A stretch of DNA of 64,000 nucleotides, taken from JAMXLO01 sp963696645 (GTDB lineage Bacteria > Pseudomonadota > Alphaproteobacteria > Acetobacterales > Acetobacteraceae). The stretch lies in contig CAVOKY010000009.1 in assembly GCA_963696645.1 (NCBI GenBank), positions 248,001 to 312,000 on the forward strand, in the 5' to 3' direction. Of this stretch, positions 26,216 to 34,173 are shown one piece after another (the first letter of the stretch is position 1; each line of letters starts with the position of its first letter). The position numbers and the translations under genes are program-made. The notes below the pieces were generated by a model, which saw only the letters and a list, made by a program, of their open reading frames with translations, had not been told where the DNA came from and did not search any database.

Positions 26216-26509
26216 TCAGCGACTGATGATGACACCGGAGGCCGGCTCATCCCGTGCACGGTCCTCCTGGCGTCGTGCGTCGTGCCAGTCGCGATGCGCG
26301 TCACGTTGCGCATCGGCGGCACCTTCATAGTCGCCGACCGCGGCGCGACGTTAGGCCTCGTTACGTTCCATGTGAGCATCGGCGCGGTCCTGCTGCGCGC
26401 GCTGCTCGTGCGTCGCGGCGTCGAGATTCGGTGTCTGGACGATTACCTGGGCCACCGCCGGCGCTGCAACCAGGATTGCGGCGAATGTGATTGCGTAGAT
26501 GCTGCGCAT
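26216..26509 (-). pseudogene. Small secreted charged protein, copy 1, interrupted by an in-frame stop
   Basis: ATG 26507-26509, with GGAGG six bases upstream, starts MRSIYAITFAAILVAAPAVAQ, a strong signal peptide. The mature chain is Gln/Asp/Arg/His-rich: EQRAQQDRADAHMERNEA. A TAA at 26351-26353 then stops it at 52 residues. Reading through, the same frame continues GDYEGAADAQRDAHRDWHDA to a stop at 26216-26218, for 98 codons. It matches the paralogue at 26659-26951 residue for residue in layout; the TAA aligns with a Gln codon there, so one C-to-T change explains it. Too short and compositionally biased to assign a family; function unknown. Confidence 0.7.
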
Positions 26510-26658
26510 GTCAGCCTCCGTTCTCGGCCGTTGATCTCATCATCAGAACGCCGCCGATCTGGACGAAGTTTCATCCGTAACGCAGGTGTCACCGCAAAGG
26601 CGCAAGGAAGGACGGCAAATACGAAATGGCGGGGTTGACCCGCCTTTGCCGCTTGACG

Positions 26659-26951
26659 TCAGTGACCGAATTGTACCGACACGCCGTTGCTGTCGCGGTC
26701 CGCATCATGCTGCTGATGTTGGGAATCGCGCCATTCGTCGCGCGCTTCGTTCTGCTCATGAGCGGCGCCTCGGTAGTTGCCCATTGCCGCATCGCGCTGC
26801 GCCTCCGCCTGGTCGTGGTGCGCGTCCATGCGATCCTGCTGCGCACGCCGGTCGTGCCGCGCGGCATCGTTGTCTGTGTCGATCACGACCTGAGCCATGG
26901 CAGGGAGGCAGCGAGAAATGCCGCCAGGCCGATTGCATATGCAGTTCGCAT
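26659..26951 (-). pseudogene. Small secreted charged protein, copy 2, missing one base
   Basis: ATG 26949-26951, with AAGGAGAG upstream, starts MRTAYAIGLAAFLAASLP, a signal peptide, but the frame then stops at a TGA. The next frame continues AMAQVVIDTDNDAARHD, followed by RRAQQDRMDAHHDQAEAQRD, and ends GVSVQFGH. Adding one base near 26896-26905 joins them into 98 codons, the same length as copy 1. The mature protein is a hydrophilic helix rich in Gln, Asp, His and Arg with AAHEQNEARDEW-type heptads. Copies share the signal peptide and the AQQDRMDAH/AQQDRADAH core, so this is a tandem duplication. Confidence 0.7.
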
Positions 26952-27166
26952 CGTTGCTCTCCTTGGAGAATTGCTGACTGAGATCAGAACCGGTTATGTC
27001 ACTGCATCTTGCATCACGGTGCTTGCGCACTCTCTTGCCAGTTTCGTGAGGGTGAAACCCTGGTGAGGGTGCAATCAATTACATCGTCTGCGTCGATTGA
27101 GACAAGGGCAGCGCCGTTCGTTTCATGACTGTCGGCCGCGTGTTATATGGTCGCGGGGGGAATGCC

Positions 27167-28282
27167 ATGCTGACAGCGCGTGCCGCGGTACTGCGGCAAA
27201 CCGGAGCGCCGATGGCGATCGAAACCGTGGAAGTCGGTCCGGTCGCGCCTGGCGACGTGCTGGTGCGCATCCGCGCAGCCAGCCTATGCCATACGGATCT
27301 TGAGGCGATCGAGGGCGCATTGGCGCTGAAGCTGCCCGCCGTGCTGGGGCACGAAGCAGCGGGCGAAGTTGCTGAAGTGGGCGCCGGCGTGTCCGGTCTT
27401 GGCGTCGGTGATCGCGTGGTGCTGTCGTGGAATCCACATTGCGGTCGCTGCTTCTATTGCGAACGCTCACAGCCGATCCTGTGTTCGCAGTTCCTCGCCA
27501 ATGGTCCAAAGGCGTTGCATTTCGACGGCCGTCCGCGGCTGGCGTGCGACGGCGTGACGATGCATCAGCTCATGTATCTCGGCGGCTTCTCCGAGTATTG
27601 CGTCGTGCCGGCACAGAGCGCGGTACGCGTGCCAGCGACGATACCGTTCGATCGTGCCGCATTGATTGGCTGCGGCGTGATGACCGGCGTCGGTGCGGCG
27701 ACGCATATCGCCGAGCTGCGTTGGGGTGCGGCCGCCATGGTGATCGGCTGCGGCGCTGTCGGACTGTCGGCGATCCAGGGCTGCCGGCTGGCTGGCGCGG
27801 GCACGATCATCGCGGTTGATCCGAACCCTGCGCGCCGGCAACTGGCGCAGGCGCTGGGTGCAACGCACGCGACTGGCGCAGATCCGACCGAAGCTGTCGA
27901 CCTTGCACGGTCGTTGACCGAGGGGCGCGGCGCCGATGTGGTGATCGAGGCGGCGGGGCGGCCCGAGAGTTTCCAACTGTCCGTGGAGGCAGTGCGGCCG
28001 GGTGGTCAGGTGGTGTGGCTTGGCAAGACCGGCGTCAATGATGCGGTGGAGTTTCGCTGGGGGAGTTTGATGCAGGAGAAGCGGATCATCCGCAGCTCCT
28101 ATGGCGGGGCGAAGCCTGCGCACGATTTTCCGCTGCTGGCGCGCGCGTATCTGGATGGGGCATTGAAGCTCGACGAGATGATCTCCGCGCGGATTCCGCT
28201 GGAGGCGATCAATGAAGGTTTTGCGGCATTGAAGCGCGGCGAGACGGTGCGCAGCGTGATCATGTTCGGTGCTTCAGCATGA
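27167..28282 (+). CDS. Zinc-dependent alcohol dehydrogenase (MDR superfamily)
   Basis: A 371-residue class III-like NAD(P)-dependent dehydrogenase. Catalytic zinc ligands are Cys in ASLCHTDLEA near residue 38, His-Glu in LGHEAAGEV near residue 60 and Cys near residue 165. The structural zinc cysteines occur as CGRCFYCERSQPILC near residue 90. The Rossmann loop is VIGCGAVGLSAIQGCRLAGA near residue 185. ATG 27167 follows a run of G at 27155-27160; the longer frame from 27125 has a weak site. It overlaps the DUF6166 gene by ATGA. Substrate unknown. Confidence 0.92.
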   Translation: MLTARAAVLRQTGAPMAIETVEVGPVAPGDVLVRIRAASLCHTDLEAIEGALALKLPAVLGHEAAGEVAEVGAGVSGLGVGDRVVLSWNPHCGRCFYCERSQPILCSQFLANGPKALHFDGRPRLACDGVTMHQLMYLGGFSEYCVVPAQSAVRVPATIPFDRAALIGCGVMTGVGAATHIAELRWGAAAMVIGCGAVGLSAIQGCRLAGAGTIIAVDPNPARRQLAQALGATHATGADPTEAVDLARSLTEGRGADVVIEAAGRPESFQLSVEAVRPGGQVVWLGKTGVNDAVEFRWGSLMQEKRIIRSSYGGAKPAHDFPLLARAYLDGALKLDEMISARIPLEAINEGFAALKRGETVRSVIMFGASA

Positions 28283-28572
28283 AGGTTTATGCGGGCGGGC
28301 GCAGCCTGGACGGCGCGGTGGTGACGGTGGACGGAGCGCCGCTGAATCCGCGTTTCGATGTTCATCGGTTCAGCCGCATGGGATTCGAATGGACTTACGA
28401 GGGTGACGGGCCGCGTCAATTGGCCCTGGCATTGCTGGTGGATCATCTGGGGGACCCGCAGCGGGCGTTGGCGCTGACGGAGGTGTTCATGCGCAATGTT
28501 GTGGCGGAGTTGGACAATGCCTGGCGGCTGACCAGCGATGAGATCGATGTGGCGCTGGCGGCGTTGGGTTGA
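28279..28572 (+). CDS. DUF6166 domain protein
   Basis: A 97-residue small protein. The layout fits DUF6166: YAGGRSLDGAVVTVDGAPLN at the N-terminus, then FEWTYEGDGPRQLALALLVD near residue 37 with the FEWGYxGSGPxQLALALL-type core, and a C-terminal helix ending AWRLTSDEIDVALA. Its ATG overlaps the ADH stop as ATGA, so the two are probably co-translated. The family has no known function; it often occurs on plasmids and mobile regions. A palindromic repeat follows its stop after 16 bases. Confidence 0.72.
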   Translation: MKVYAGGRSLDGAVVTVDGAPLNPRFDVHRFSRMGFEWTYEGDGPRQLALALLVDHLGDPQRALALTEVFMRNVVAELDNAWRLTSDEIDVALAALG

Positions 28573-28587
28573 TGCGTCGTCGCATTC

Positions 28588-28685
28588 CACTGTCGTTGCG
28601 AGGTGCATAGCGACGCTGCAATCGCCAGCCCGATGAGCACTGGGATGGAGATTGCGGCGTCGCTGCGCTCCTCGCAATGACAGTT
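28588..28685. repeat. Palindromic intergenic repeat, family A, copy 2
   Basis: The left arm (CACTGTCGTTGCGAGGTGC..., from 28588) and the right arm (...GCTCCTCGCAATGACAGTT, to 28685) are about 38 bases each, with several mismatches. It lies exactly between the convergent stops of the DUF6166 gene (28572) and the MaoC gene (28710), so it could act as a terminator hairpin in both directions. Confidence 0.85.
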
Positions 28686-28709
28686 GAGGTTGGTCAGCCC
28701 AAATTCGGG

Positions 28710-29165
28710 CTAATCGAACGCCAGCCCGATATTCTCCGCAACCAGTGCGGGGCGGGACGATCCCTCGACCTCGATCTGGCTGTCGAAGGTCAGCCGCACA
28801 CCGCCCTCGACGTCCTCGACATTCTTCAACGTCTGGTGCAGCCGTACGCGCGATCCCGCCGGCACAGGCGCGGTGAAGCGGACCTTGTTCGAGCCGTAGT
28901 TGATGCCGCGCGAGCGCTGGCGGATGTGCAGGATGTTGTGCGACAGCCGAGGCAGCAGCGACAGCGTCAGGTAGCCGTGCGCGATGGTCTTGCCGCTGGG
29001 CATTTCCCGCTTCGCCCGCGCGACATCCACGTGGATCCATTGATGATCGCCGGTCGCCTCGGCGAACTTGTCGATCATCGGCTGGTCCACCAGCACCCAT
29101 TCGCTGGTGCCGATCTGTTTGCCGATATGGGCCTTCATGTCGGCCGGCTTGTCCACTTCCAGCAT
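28710..29165 (-). CDS. MaoC family dehydratase ((R)-specific enoyl-CoA hydratase like)
   Basis: A 151-residue hot-dog fold protein. The hydratase-2 motif is intact: FAEATGDHQWIHVDVARAKR near residue 34 carries the catalytic Asp and His, and TIAHGYLTLSLLP near residue 60 supplies the oxyanion turn. VRFTAPVPAGSRVR follows. Likely hydrates trans-2-enoyl-CoA, for instance to feed polyhydroxyalkanoate or beta-oxidation. The ATG at 29165 (GTG at 29168 in frame) lies eight bases after GGAGGA. It diverges from the fatty-acid hydroxylase gene. No PHA synthase is in the window. Confidence 0.9.
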   Translation of the reverse strand: MLEVDKPADMKAHIGKQIGTSEWVLVDQPMIDKFAEATGDHQWIHVDVARAKREMPSGKTIAHGYLTLSLLPRLSHNILHIRQRSRGINYGSNKVRFTAPVPAGSRVRLHQTLKNVEDVEGGVRLTFDSQIEVEGSSRPALVAENIGLAFD

Positions 29166-29268
29166 CACGGTTCCTCCGTTCTGATGGCGCCGATTATGCC
29201 GAGCCCAGCGGGACTTGTCGCGGCGTGGATTTCCGTCCTATCACTGCCGGAACTGGAGGAATTCGCTG

Positions 29269-30051
29269 ATGGATACACAACGGATGTCGCAGCGTCAGGC
29301 GGCGTTCCGCGCCGATTTCCGGACGCGCATCGCCCGGGCGTATTCCGGCTGGGCGCATGTCGCGCTGATCTACGCGCTGGGCTTCACCGCCATCTGGTAC
29401 TGTGCACGGCAGATCGCCTCGCCCGCATGGTACGAATTCCTGGTGATCCCGGTTGCCTTCTGCATCTCCAACGCATTCGAGTGGTGGATCCACCGCTACG
29501 TCATGCACCGCCCGGTCAAGGGTTTCATGGGCATCTATAAGCGTCACACGCTAGCCCACCATCAGTTCTTCACCCATATCGAGCCGACCATCGACAACAC
29601 GCGCGACTTTCGCATCGTGTTCTTCCCGCCCTATGCGCTGGTGGCGTTCATGGCGCTATCGATCCCACCGGCTGCGCTGCTGGGTCTGGTGGGATTGCCC
29701 AATGCAGGCTGGCTGCTGCTGATCACCAACGTGGCGCTGTATCTGAACTACGAGCTGTTCCACTTCTGCTGCCACGTGAAGGACGACCACCTCGTTCGCC
29801 GCATCCCATTGGTGAACTCGATCCGCCGCCATCATATTGCGCACCACAACACCGCGCTGATGATGGAGCGAAACTTCAACCTGACCTATCCGATCGCCGA
29901 CTGGTTCTTCGGCACGTCCGACCTGGCATGCGGGCTGCTGCAGCATGTGTTCAACGGCTATGACATACATTTCGTCCGGCGCGATCTGAAGCGCGTGCGT
30001 AACACCAGCGATGATCCGCGGGTCGGACACGTGCAGGCGGCGGCGGAATGA
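29269..30051 (+). CDS. Sterol desaturase / fatty acid hydroxylase family membrane protein
   Basis: A 260-residue integral membrane di-iron enzyme. His clusters typical of the family are seen: HRYVMH near residue 75, HTLAHH near residue 92 and HHIAHHN near residue 190, together with HFCCH. Hydrophobic segments flank them, e.g. LIYALGFTAIW and ALVAFMALSIPPAALLGL. GGAGGA at 29255 gives a well-placed ribosome site for ATG 29269. The substrate may be a fatty acid, alkane, sterol-like or carotenoid molecule; it cannot be set from sequence. Translational overlap (ATGA) with the small membrane ORF at 30048. Confidence 0.9.
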   Translation: MDTQRMSQRQAAFRADFRTRIARAYSGWAHVALIYALGFTAIWYCARQIASPAWYEFLVIPVAFCISNAFEWWIHRYVMHRPVKGFMGIYKRHTLAHHQFFTHIEPTIDNTRDFRIVFFPPYALVAFMALSIPPAALLGLVGLPNAGWLLLITNVALYLNYELFHFCCHVKDDHLVRRIPLVNSIRRHHIAHHNTALMMERNFNLTYPIADWFFGTSDLACGLLQHVFNGYDIHFVRRDLKRVRNTSDDPRVGHVQAAAE

Positions 30052-30257
30052 CCACCGGGACAAGTCTGGTGACAGGCTCACAGCGGATCAAGCAGGGCAA
30101 GGCGAGCCTGATTGGCGGCATCGCCGTGGGCGTGGCTGTGTTGGTGCTGTGGACGGCGGTTGCGCACGAACTGGCGGCCGACAGCGCCGCGATCATTGCT
30201 GTCGGCGTGCTGGTCGCTGCCGGGATCGCGGTGTGGATCAGGCTGGCCGATCTATGA
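30048..30257 (+). CDS. Small predicted membrane protein
   Basis: A 69-residue ORF starting inside the hydroxylase stop (ATGA). It has two hydrophobic segments: LIGGIAVGVAVLVLWTAV near residue 20 and AAIIAVGVLVAAGIAVWI near residue 47. Residues 2-11 (TTGTSLVTGS) are encoded by a family B hairpin repeat (30052-30080), so this N-terminus was probably added by repeat insertion. No family is recognised. Coding is supported by the overlap, the hydrophobic pattern and the tight fit before the GMC gene, but it might be non-coding. Confidence 0.5.
   Translation: MTTGTSLVTGSQRIKQGKASLIGGIAVGVAVLVLWTAVAHELAADSAAIIAVGVLVAAGIAVWIRLADL
30052..30080 (+). repeat. Short hairpin repeat, family B, copy 3
   Basis: CCACCGGGACAAGTCTGGTG followed by ACAGGCT matches the element at 6751 with three differences. 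It overlaps the 5' end of the small membrane ORF, directly after the hydroxylase stop. Confidence 0.6.
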
Positions 30258-30308
30258 TTGGACGACGGAACGACACGCGCCAGACAGGTGTCGTCAATCG
30301 GGGAGCCC

Positions 30309-31952
30309 ATGCCAGATACCAAAGAAGAAACGTTCGACTTCATCGTCACCGGCGCTGGATCGGCTGGCTGCGTGGTTGCTGCACGGCTATCGGAGTCCGG
30401 CCGTTACCGGGTGCTGCTACTGGAAGCGGGGCCACGGGACAGTAACCCGTGGATTCATATCCCGCTCGGCTTTGCCAAGACCTACGTCAATCCGGACGTG
30501 AACTGGCGGTTCGAGAGCGCGCCGCAGCCGCAGCTTGCCGGGCGGACACTCTACCTGCCGCGCGGCAAGACGCTCGGCGGCAGCAGTTCGATCAACGGCA
30601 TGGTCTACATGCGCGGCCATCACGGCGATTACGATGAATGGCGGCAGCGTGGTTGCGAGGGCTGGGACTGGGATTCGGTGCTGCCCTATTTCAAGAAAGC
30701 CGAGAACCAGACCCGCGGCGCCGATGAATTCCATGGCGTCGGCGGGCCGCTGCATGTGTCCGATCAGCCGGGCCAGTTCGAACTGGCGGACGCCGTGCTG
30801 GAGGCCTGCGTGCAGGCCGGCATCCCGCGCAATCCGGACTTCAACGGCGCGCAACAGGAGGGCTGCGGCTACTACCAGACCACCAGCAGCAACCGGCGGC
30901 GGTGGAGTACGGCGAAGGCGTATCTGCAACCGGCACGACGGCGGCAGAACCTGGTGGTGCAGACCGGTGCCCATGCCACGCGCGTGCTGGTCGAGAACCG
31001 TCGCGCGGTCGGCGTCGAGTACCAAACAGCGAACGGTCTGCGTACAGCGCGCGCGCACGGCGAGGTGATCGTATCGGGCGGTGCCTATGGGTCGCCGCAG
31101 CTTCTGCTGTTGTCGGGCCTGGGCCCGGCGGAGCATTTGCAGGACGTTGGCATTTCCGTGGTCCGCGACTTGCCGGCTGTGGGCTGCAACCTGCACGACC
31201 ACTTCAACTCGTACGTGAGCTGGCGGTGCAGCAAGCCGATCACGCTGAACGATCTGGAGCGCAGCGCGATGCGCAAGCTGTCAGCCGGTGTGCGCTATGC
31301 GTTGTTCCGCTCGGGTCCGATGGCGAGCAACGGCATCCATTGCGGACTGTTCACCCGCACCGATCCGAGACTGGAACGACCTGACGTGCAGATCAACGTT
31401 TTCGAATGGAGCACGCTGGTGAGAAACAAGGCCGGCGTCGTCCCGCACCCGTTCCCGGGTTTTACCCTCAGCCCGGTGCATCTGCGCCCAGATGGGCGCG
31501 GCACCGTACGCCTTGCCAGTGCCGATCCGCTGGCGCCACCATCGGTGCTGTTCGATTTCCTGCGCACCGACTACGACATGCAGGCGGTCCTGTTCGGCAT
31601 CAGGCTGGCGCGCAGGATCGCCGAGCAGTCGGCGCTCAAGCCGTACATCGTGCACGAACTGGCACCGGGCGTGACGGTTACCGGCGATGCCGAACTTGCC
31701 GAGTACGTGCGCCAGAGCGGCGTGTCCAACCAGCATCCCACCAGTTCGTGCGCCATGGGACACGGCCCGAACACGGTGGTCGATCCGCGGCTGCGTGTGC
31801 ACGGCATCGATGGACTGCGCGTGGCCGATGCCTCCATCATGCCGGTGGCGGTCGGCGGCAACACCAACGCGCCGACCATCATGATCGGTGAGAAGGCTGC
31901 TGCGATGATTTTGGGAGATGCCGAGGCAATGCCTCGGCGCGCGGCAGCGTAA
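30309..31952 (+). CDS. GMC family oxidoreductase, copy 1 (choline-dehydrogenase-like)
   Basis: A 547-residue FAD flavoprotein of the glucose-methanol-choline family. The ADP-binding loop is FIVTGAGSAGCVVAARLSES at residues 11-30. GKTLGGSSSINGMVYMRG near residue 85 is GMC signature 1, and SGGAYGSPQLLLLSGLGP near residue 255 is signature 2. The active-site His is in SNQHPTSSCAMGHG near residue 475 and the Asn in GGNTNAPTIMIGEKAA near residue 515. GGGAG at 30300 positions ATG 30309. It has a tandem paralogue immediately downstream at about 65% identity by eye. The substrate is an alcohol of unknown identity; a partner acceptor is not visible. Confidence 0.93.
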   Translation: MPDTKEETFDFIVTGAGSAGCVVAARLSESGRYRVLLLEAGPRDSNPWIHIPLGFAKTYVNPDVNWRFESAPQPQLAGRTLYLPRGKTLGGSSSINGMVYMRGHHGDYDEWRQRGCEGWDWDSVLPYFKKAENQTRGADEFHGVGGPLHVSDQPGQFELADAVLEACVQAGIPRNPDFNGAQQEGCGYYQTTSSNRRRWSTAKAYLQPARRRQNLVVQTGAHATRVLVENRRAVGVEYQTANGLRTARAHGEVIVSGGAYGSPQLLLLSGLGPAEHLQDVGISVVRDLPAVGCNLHDHFNSYVSWRCSKPITLNDLERSAMRKLSAGVRYALFRSGPMASNGIHCGLFTRTDPRLERPDVQINVFEWSTLVRNKAGVVPHPFPGFTLSPVHLRPDGRGTVRLASADPLAPPSVLFDFLRTDYDMQAVLFGIRLARRIAEQSALKPYIVHELAPGVTVTGDAELAEYVRQSGVSNQHPTSSCAMGHGPNTVVDPRLRVHGIDGLRVADASIMPVAVGGNTNAPTIMIGEKAAAMILGDAEAMPRRAAA

Positions 31953-31968
31953 TCGGGGGAAAAAGCGG

Positions 31969-33609
31969 ATGGCCGTTACGGACGACACTTACGACTATAT
32001 CGTCACCGGCGCTGGTTCGGCCGGCTGCGTGCTGGCCTCGCGATTGTCGGAATCCGGACAGCATCGTGTGCTGCTGCTGGAAGCCGGCGGCAAGGACAGC
32101 AACCCGTGGATCCACGTTCCGCTCGGTTATGCGCGCACGTTCTGCAATCCCAGCGTCAACTGGATGTTCGACAGCGAGCCGGAACCCAACCTGAACAACC
32201 GCGTGATGTACCAGCCACGCGGCAAGGTGCTGGGCGGCACCAGCTCGATCAATGGCATGATCTACATGCGTGGCAACCATGCCGATTACGACGAGTGGCG
32301 GCAGCGCGGCTGCGAAGGCTGGGACTTCGATTCTGTTCTGCCGTATTTCCGCAAGGCGGAGGACAACGATCGCGGCGCCAGCGAATTTCATGGCAGGGGC
32401 GGGCCGTTGCATGTGTCCAACCAACCGTATCAATGGGAGATCGGCAAGCGGCTGCTGGAGGCCTGCATCCAGGCGGGCATCAAGCCCAATCCGGATTTCA
32501 ATGGTGCGCAGCAGGAGGGTGCCGGCTACTACCAGACCACGACCAAGGACCGCCGGCGCTGGAGCACCGCCGCAGCTTATTTACGTCCGGCGCGGAGCCG
32601 GCAGAACCTGACGATACAGACCTACGCGCATGCCACGCGCGTGCTGGTCGAAAACGGCAGGGCGGTCGGCGTCGAGTACCGCACGCCGCAGGGGCTGCGC
32701 ACCTCTCGCGCGCGCGGCGAGGTGGTCGTCTCCGGCGGTGCCTATGGGTCGCCGCAGCTCCTGCTACTGTCCGGCATCGGTCCGGCGCAGCATTTGCAGG
32801 ATATGGGAATCGCGGTGGTGCATGAACTGCCTGGCGTAGGCGGCAATCTGCACGACCATTTCAATACCTATTGCGCGTGGCGAATATCGCGCTCGCTGTC
32901 GTTGAATGTTCTGCATCACAGCATCCCGCGCCAGATCATTGCGGGCATGCAATACGTGTTCTATCGCGGTGGTCCGATGTCCGGCAACGGACTTTATGTC
33001 GGTGCACTGGTGCGCAGCGATCCCAGCCTGGAGCGGCCGGATCTGCAGATGAACATCTCGGCCTGGAGTACCATCGATCGAACGCGCGATGGCATCATCT
33101 CACATCCTTTCCCGGCCTTCGCGATCAGCCCGGTGCATTTGCGTCCGGAAGGCCGCGGGACGGTGCGGCTCAAGGGTCCGGATCCGATGGCCGCGCCGGA
33201 GATACGCTTCAACTTCCTGCGCAGCGACTACGACATGCAGGCAGTCATCACCGGCATGCGCATCGCACGCAATATTGCGAGCCAGCAGGCCCTGAAGGAT
33301 CTCGTGGTGGAGGAGGTGTTGCCCGGTTCGTCGGTGGCGTCGGACGAACAGATGGCGGACGACGTGCGGATGCGGGGCGTGTCCAATCTGCATCCGGTCG
33401 GGAGCTGCAGCATGGGACACGGGACAAACGCAGTGGTCGATCCGCGGCTGCGGGTTCATGGGATCGCCGGTCTGCGGGTGGTCGATGCGTCGATCATGCC
33501 ATCGATTATCGCGGGCAACACCAATGCGCCGACCATCATGATTGCCGAGAAGGCGTCGGACATGATTCTGGAGGATGCGAAGGCGGGGGCGCTGCGGGAG
33601 GCGGCATGA
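31969..33609 (+). CDS. GMC family oxidoreductase, copy 2 (choline-dehydrogenase-like)
   Basis: A 546-residue paralogue starting 17 bases after copy 1. The FAD loop is YIVTGAGSAGCVLASRLSES. The signatures are GKVLGGTSSINGMIYMRG and SGGAYGSPQLLLLSGIGP. The catalytic His is in NLHPVGSCSMGHG and the Asn in AGNTNAPTIMIAEKAS. GGGGGAAAAAG precedes ATG 31969. The central substrate region (about 300-400) differs most from copy 1, e.g. WRISRSLSLNVLHHS against WRCSKPITLNDLERS, so substrate ranges probably differ. A palindromic repeat follows the stop. Confidence 0.93.
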   Translation: MAVTDDTYDYIVTGAGSAGCVLASRLSESGQHRVLLLEAGGKDSNPWIHVPLGYARTFCNPSVNWMFDSEPEPNLNNRVMYQPRGKVLGGTSSINGMIYMRGNHADYDEWRQRGCEGWDFDSVLPYFRKAEDNDRGASEFHGRGGPLHVSNQPYQWEIGKRLLEACIQAGIKPNPDFNGAQQEGAGYYQTTTKDRRRWSTAAAYLRPARSRQNLTIQTYAHATRVLVENGRAVGVEYRTPQGLRTSRARGEVVVSGGAYGSPQLLLLSGIGPAQHLQDMGIAVVHELPGVGGNLHDHFNTYCAWRISRSLSLNVLHHSIPRQIIAGMQYVFYRGGPMSGNGLYVGALVRSDPSLERPDLQMNISAWSTIDRTRDGIISHPFPAFAISPVHLRPEGRGTVRLKGPDPMAAPEIRFNFLRSDYDMQAVITGMRIARNIASQQALKDLVVEEVLPGSSVASDEQMADDVRMRGVSNLHPVGSCSMGHGTNAVVDPRLRVHGIAGLRVVDASIMPSIIAGNTNAPTIMIAEKASDMILEDAKAGALREAA

Positions 33610-33692
33610 CATCGTCATGGCGAGGGGCGCGGCGATCTCGTGCCCAACTGGCGGGGGATTGCTCCGTCGCTGCGCTCCTCGCAATGACAGTA
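33610..33692. repeat. Palindromic intergenic repeat, family A, copy 3
   Basis: Left arm CATCGTCATGGCGAGGGGC (33610 on) pairs imperfectly with right arm GCTCCTCGCAATGACAGTA (to 33692). The left arm is shortened. It fills the gap between the convergent stops of the second GMC gene (33609) and the dioxygenase beta gene (33698). Confidence 0.83.
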
Positions 33693-33697
33693 TCGGG

Positions 33698-34171
33698 CTA
33701 CAGGGGAATCGCCAGCAGCGTGTCGATCTTGTCGCTGTCGAGCACCACGATCCGTTCGTTGAAGCGGAACGGGGATTTCGACGTGTCGATGCGATCCTGG
33801 TAAACGCCGGTGGCGAACAACGTCGTCGCGCCATCATGCATGATCCGCGCCGCCAGGAAATTCGAATGCACCACCGCCACGCCGCCGTTGACGCCCTTCA
33901 GTCGAATCGGGCCAACGACATGGCGATAGCGGTGCGGCTCGAAGATATTCGCGCGCCGGATGGAAAATACGCGATCGAGCAGCATGCCGCGCGACGCAGC
34001 ATACATCACGCCCTGCCGCATACCCGCCGCATGATTGGCGCGGCTGATGATCAGGTAGCGGCAGGGATCGGTGAACAGGTCCGGCCACTCCTCCAGCCGG
34101 TCCTCGTCGATACGTTCGGCGTAGTCGCCGATCAGCTCATGAACGCCGAGGCGGATCGCGACTTCATCCAT
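33698..34171 (-). CDS. Aromatic-ring-hydroxylating dioxygenase, beta subunit
   Basis: A 157-residue small subunit (NTF2-like fold) of a Rieske non-heme iron oxygenase; it is structural. The fold motif YAERIDEDRLEEWPDLF near residue 17 and the RRANIFEPHRYRHVVGPIR block near residue 72 fit this family. LLDRVFSIRRANIFEPH is the common core. It starts two bases after the alpha-subunit stop and ends near a palindromic repeat. Substrate depends on the alpha subunit. Confidence 0.88.
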   Translation of the reverse strand: MDEVAIRLGVHELIGDYAERIDEDRLEEWPDLFTDPCRYLIISRANHAAGMRQGVMYAASRGMLLDRVFSIRRANIFEPHRYRHVVGPIRLKGVNGGVAVVHSNFLAARIMHDGATTLFATGVYQDRIDTSKSPFRFNERIVVLDSDKIDTLLAIPL

Positions 34172-34173
34172 GA

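Noticed and set aside
26282..27066. Plus-strand frames of 118 and 146 codons
   Set aside because: They are antisense to the two small secreted genes, which have proper ribosome sites and signal peptides.
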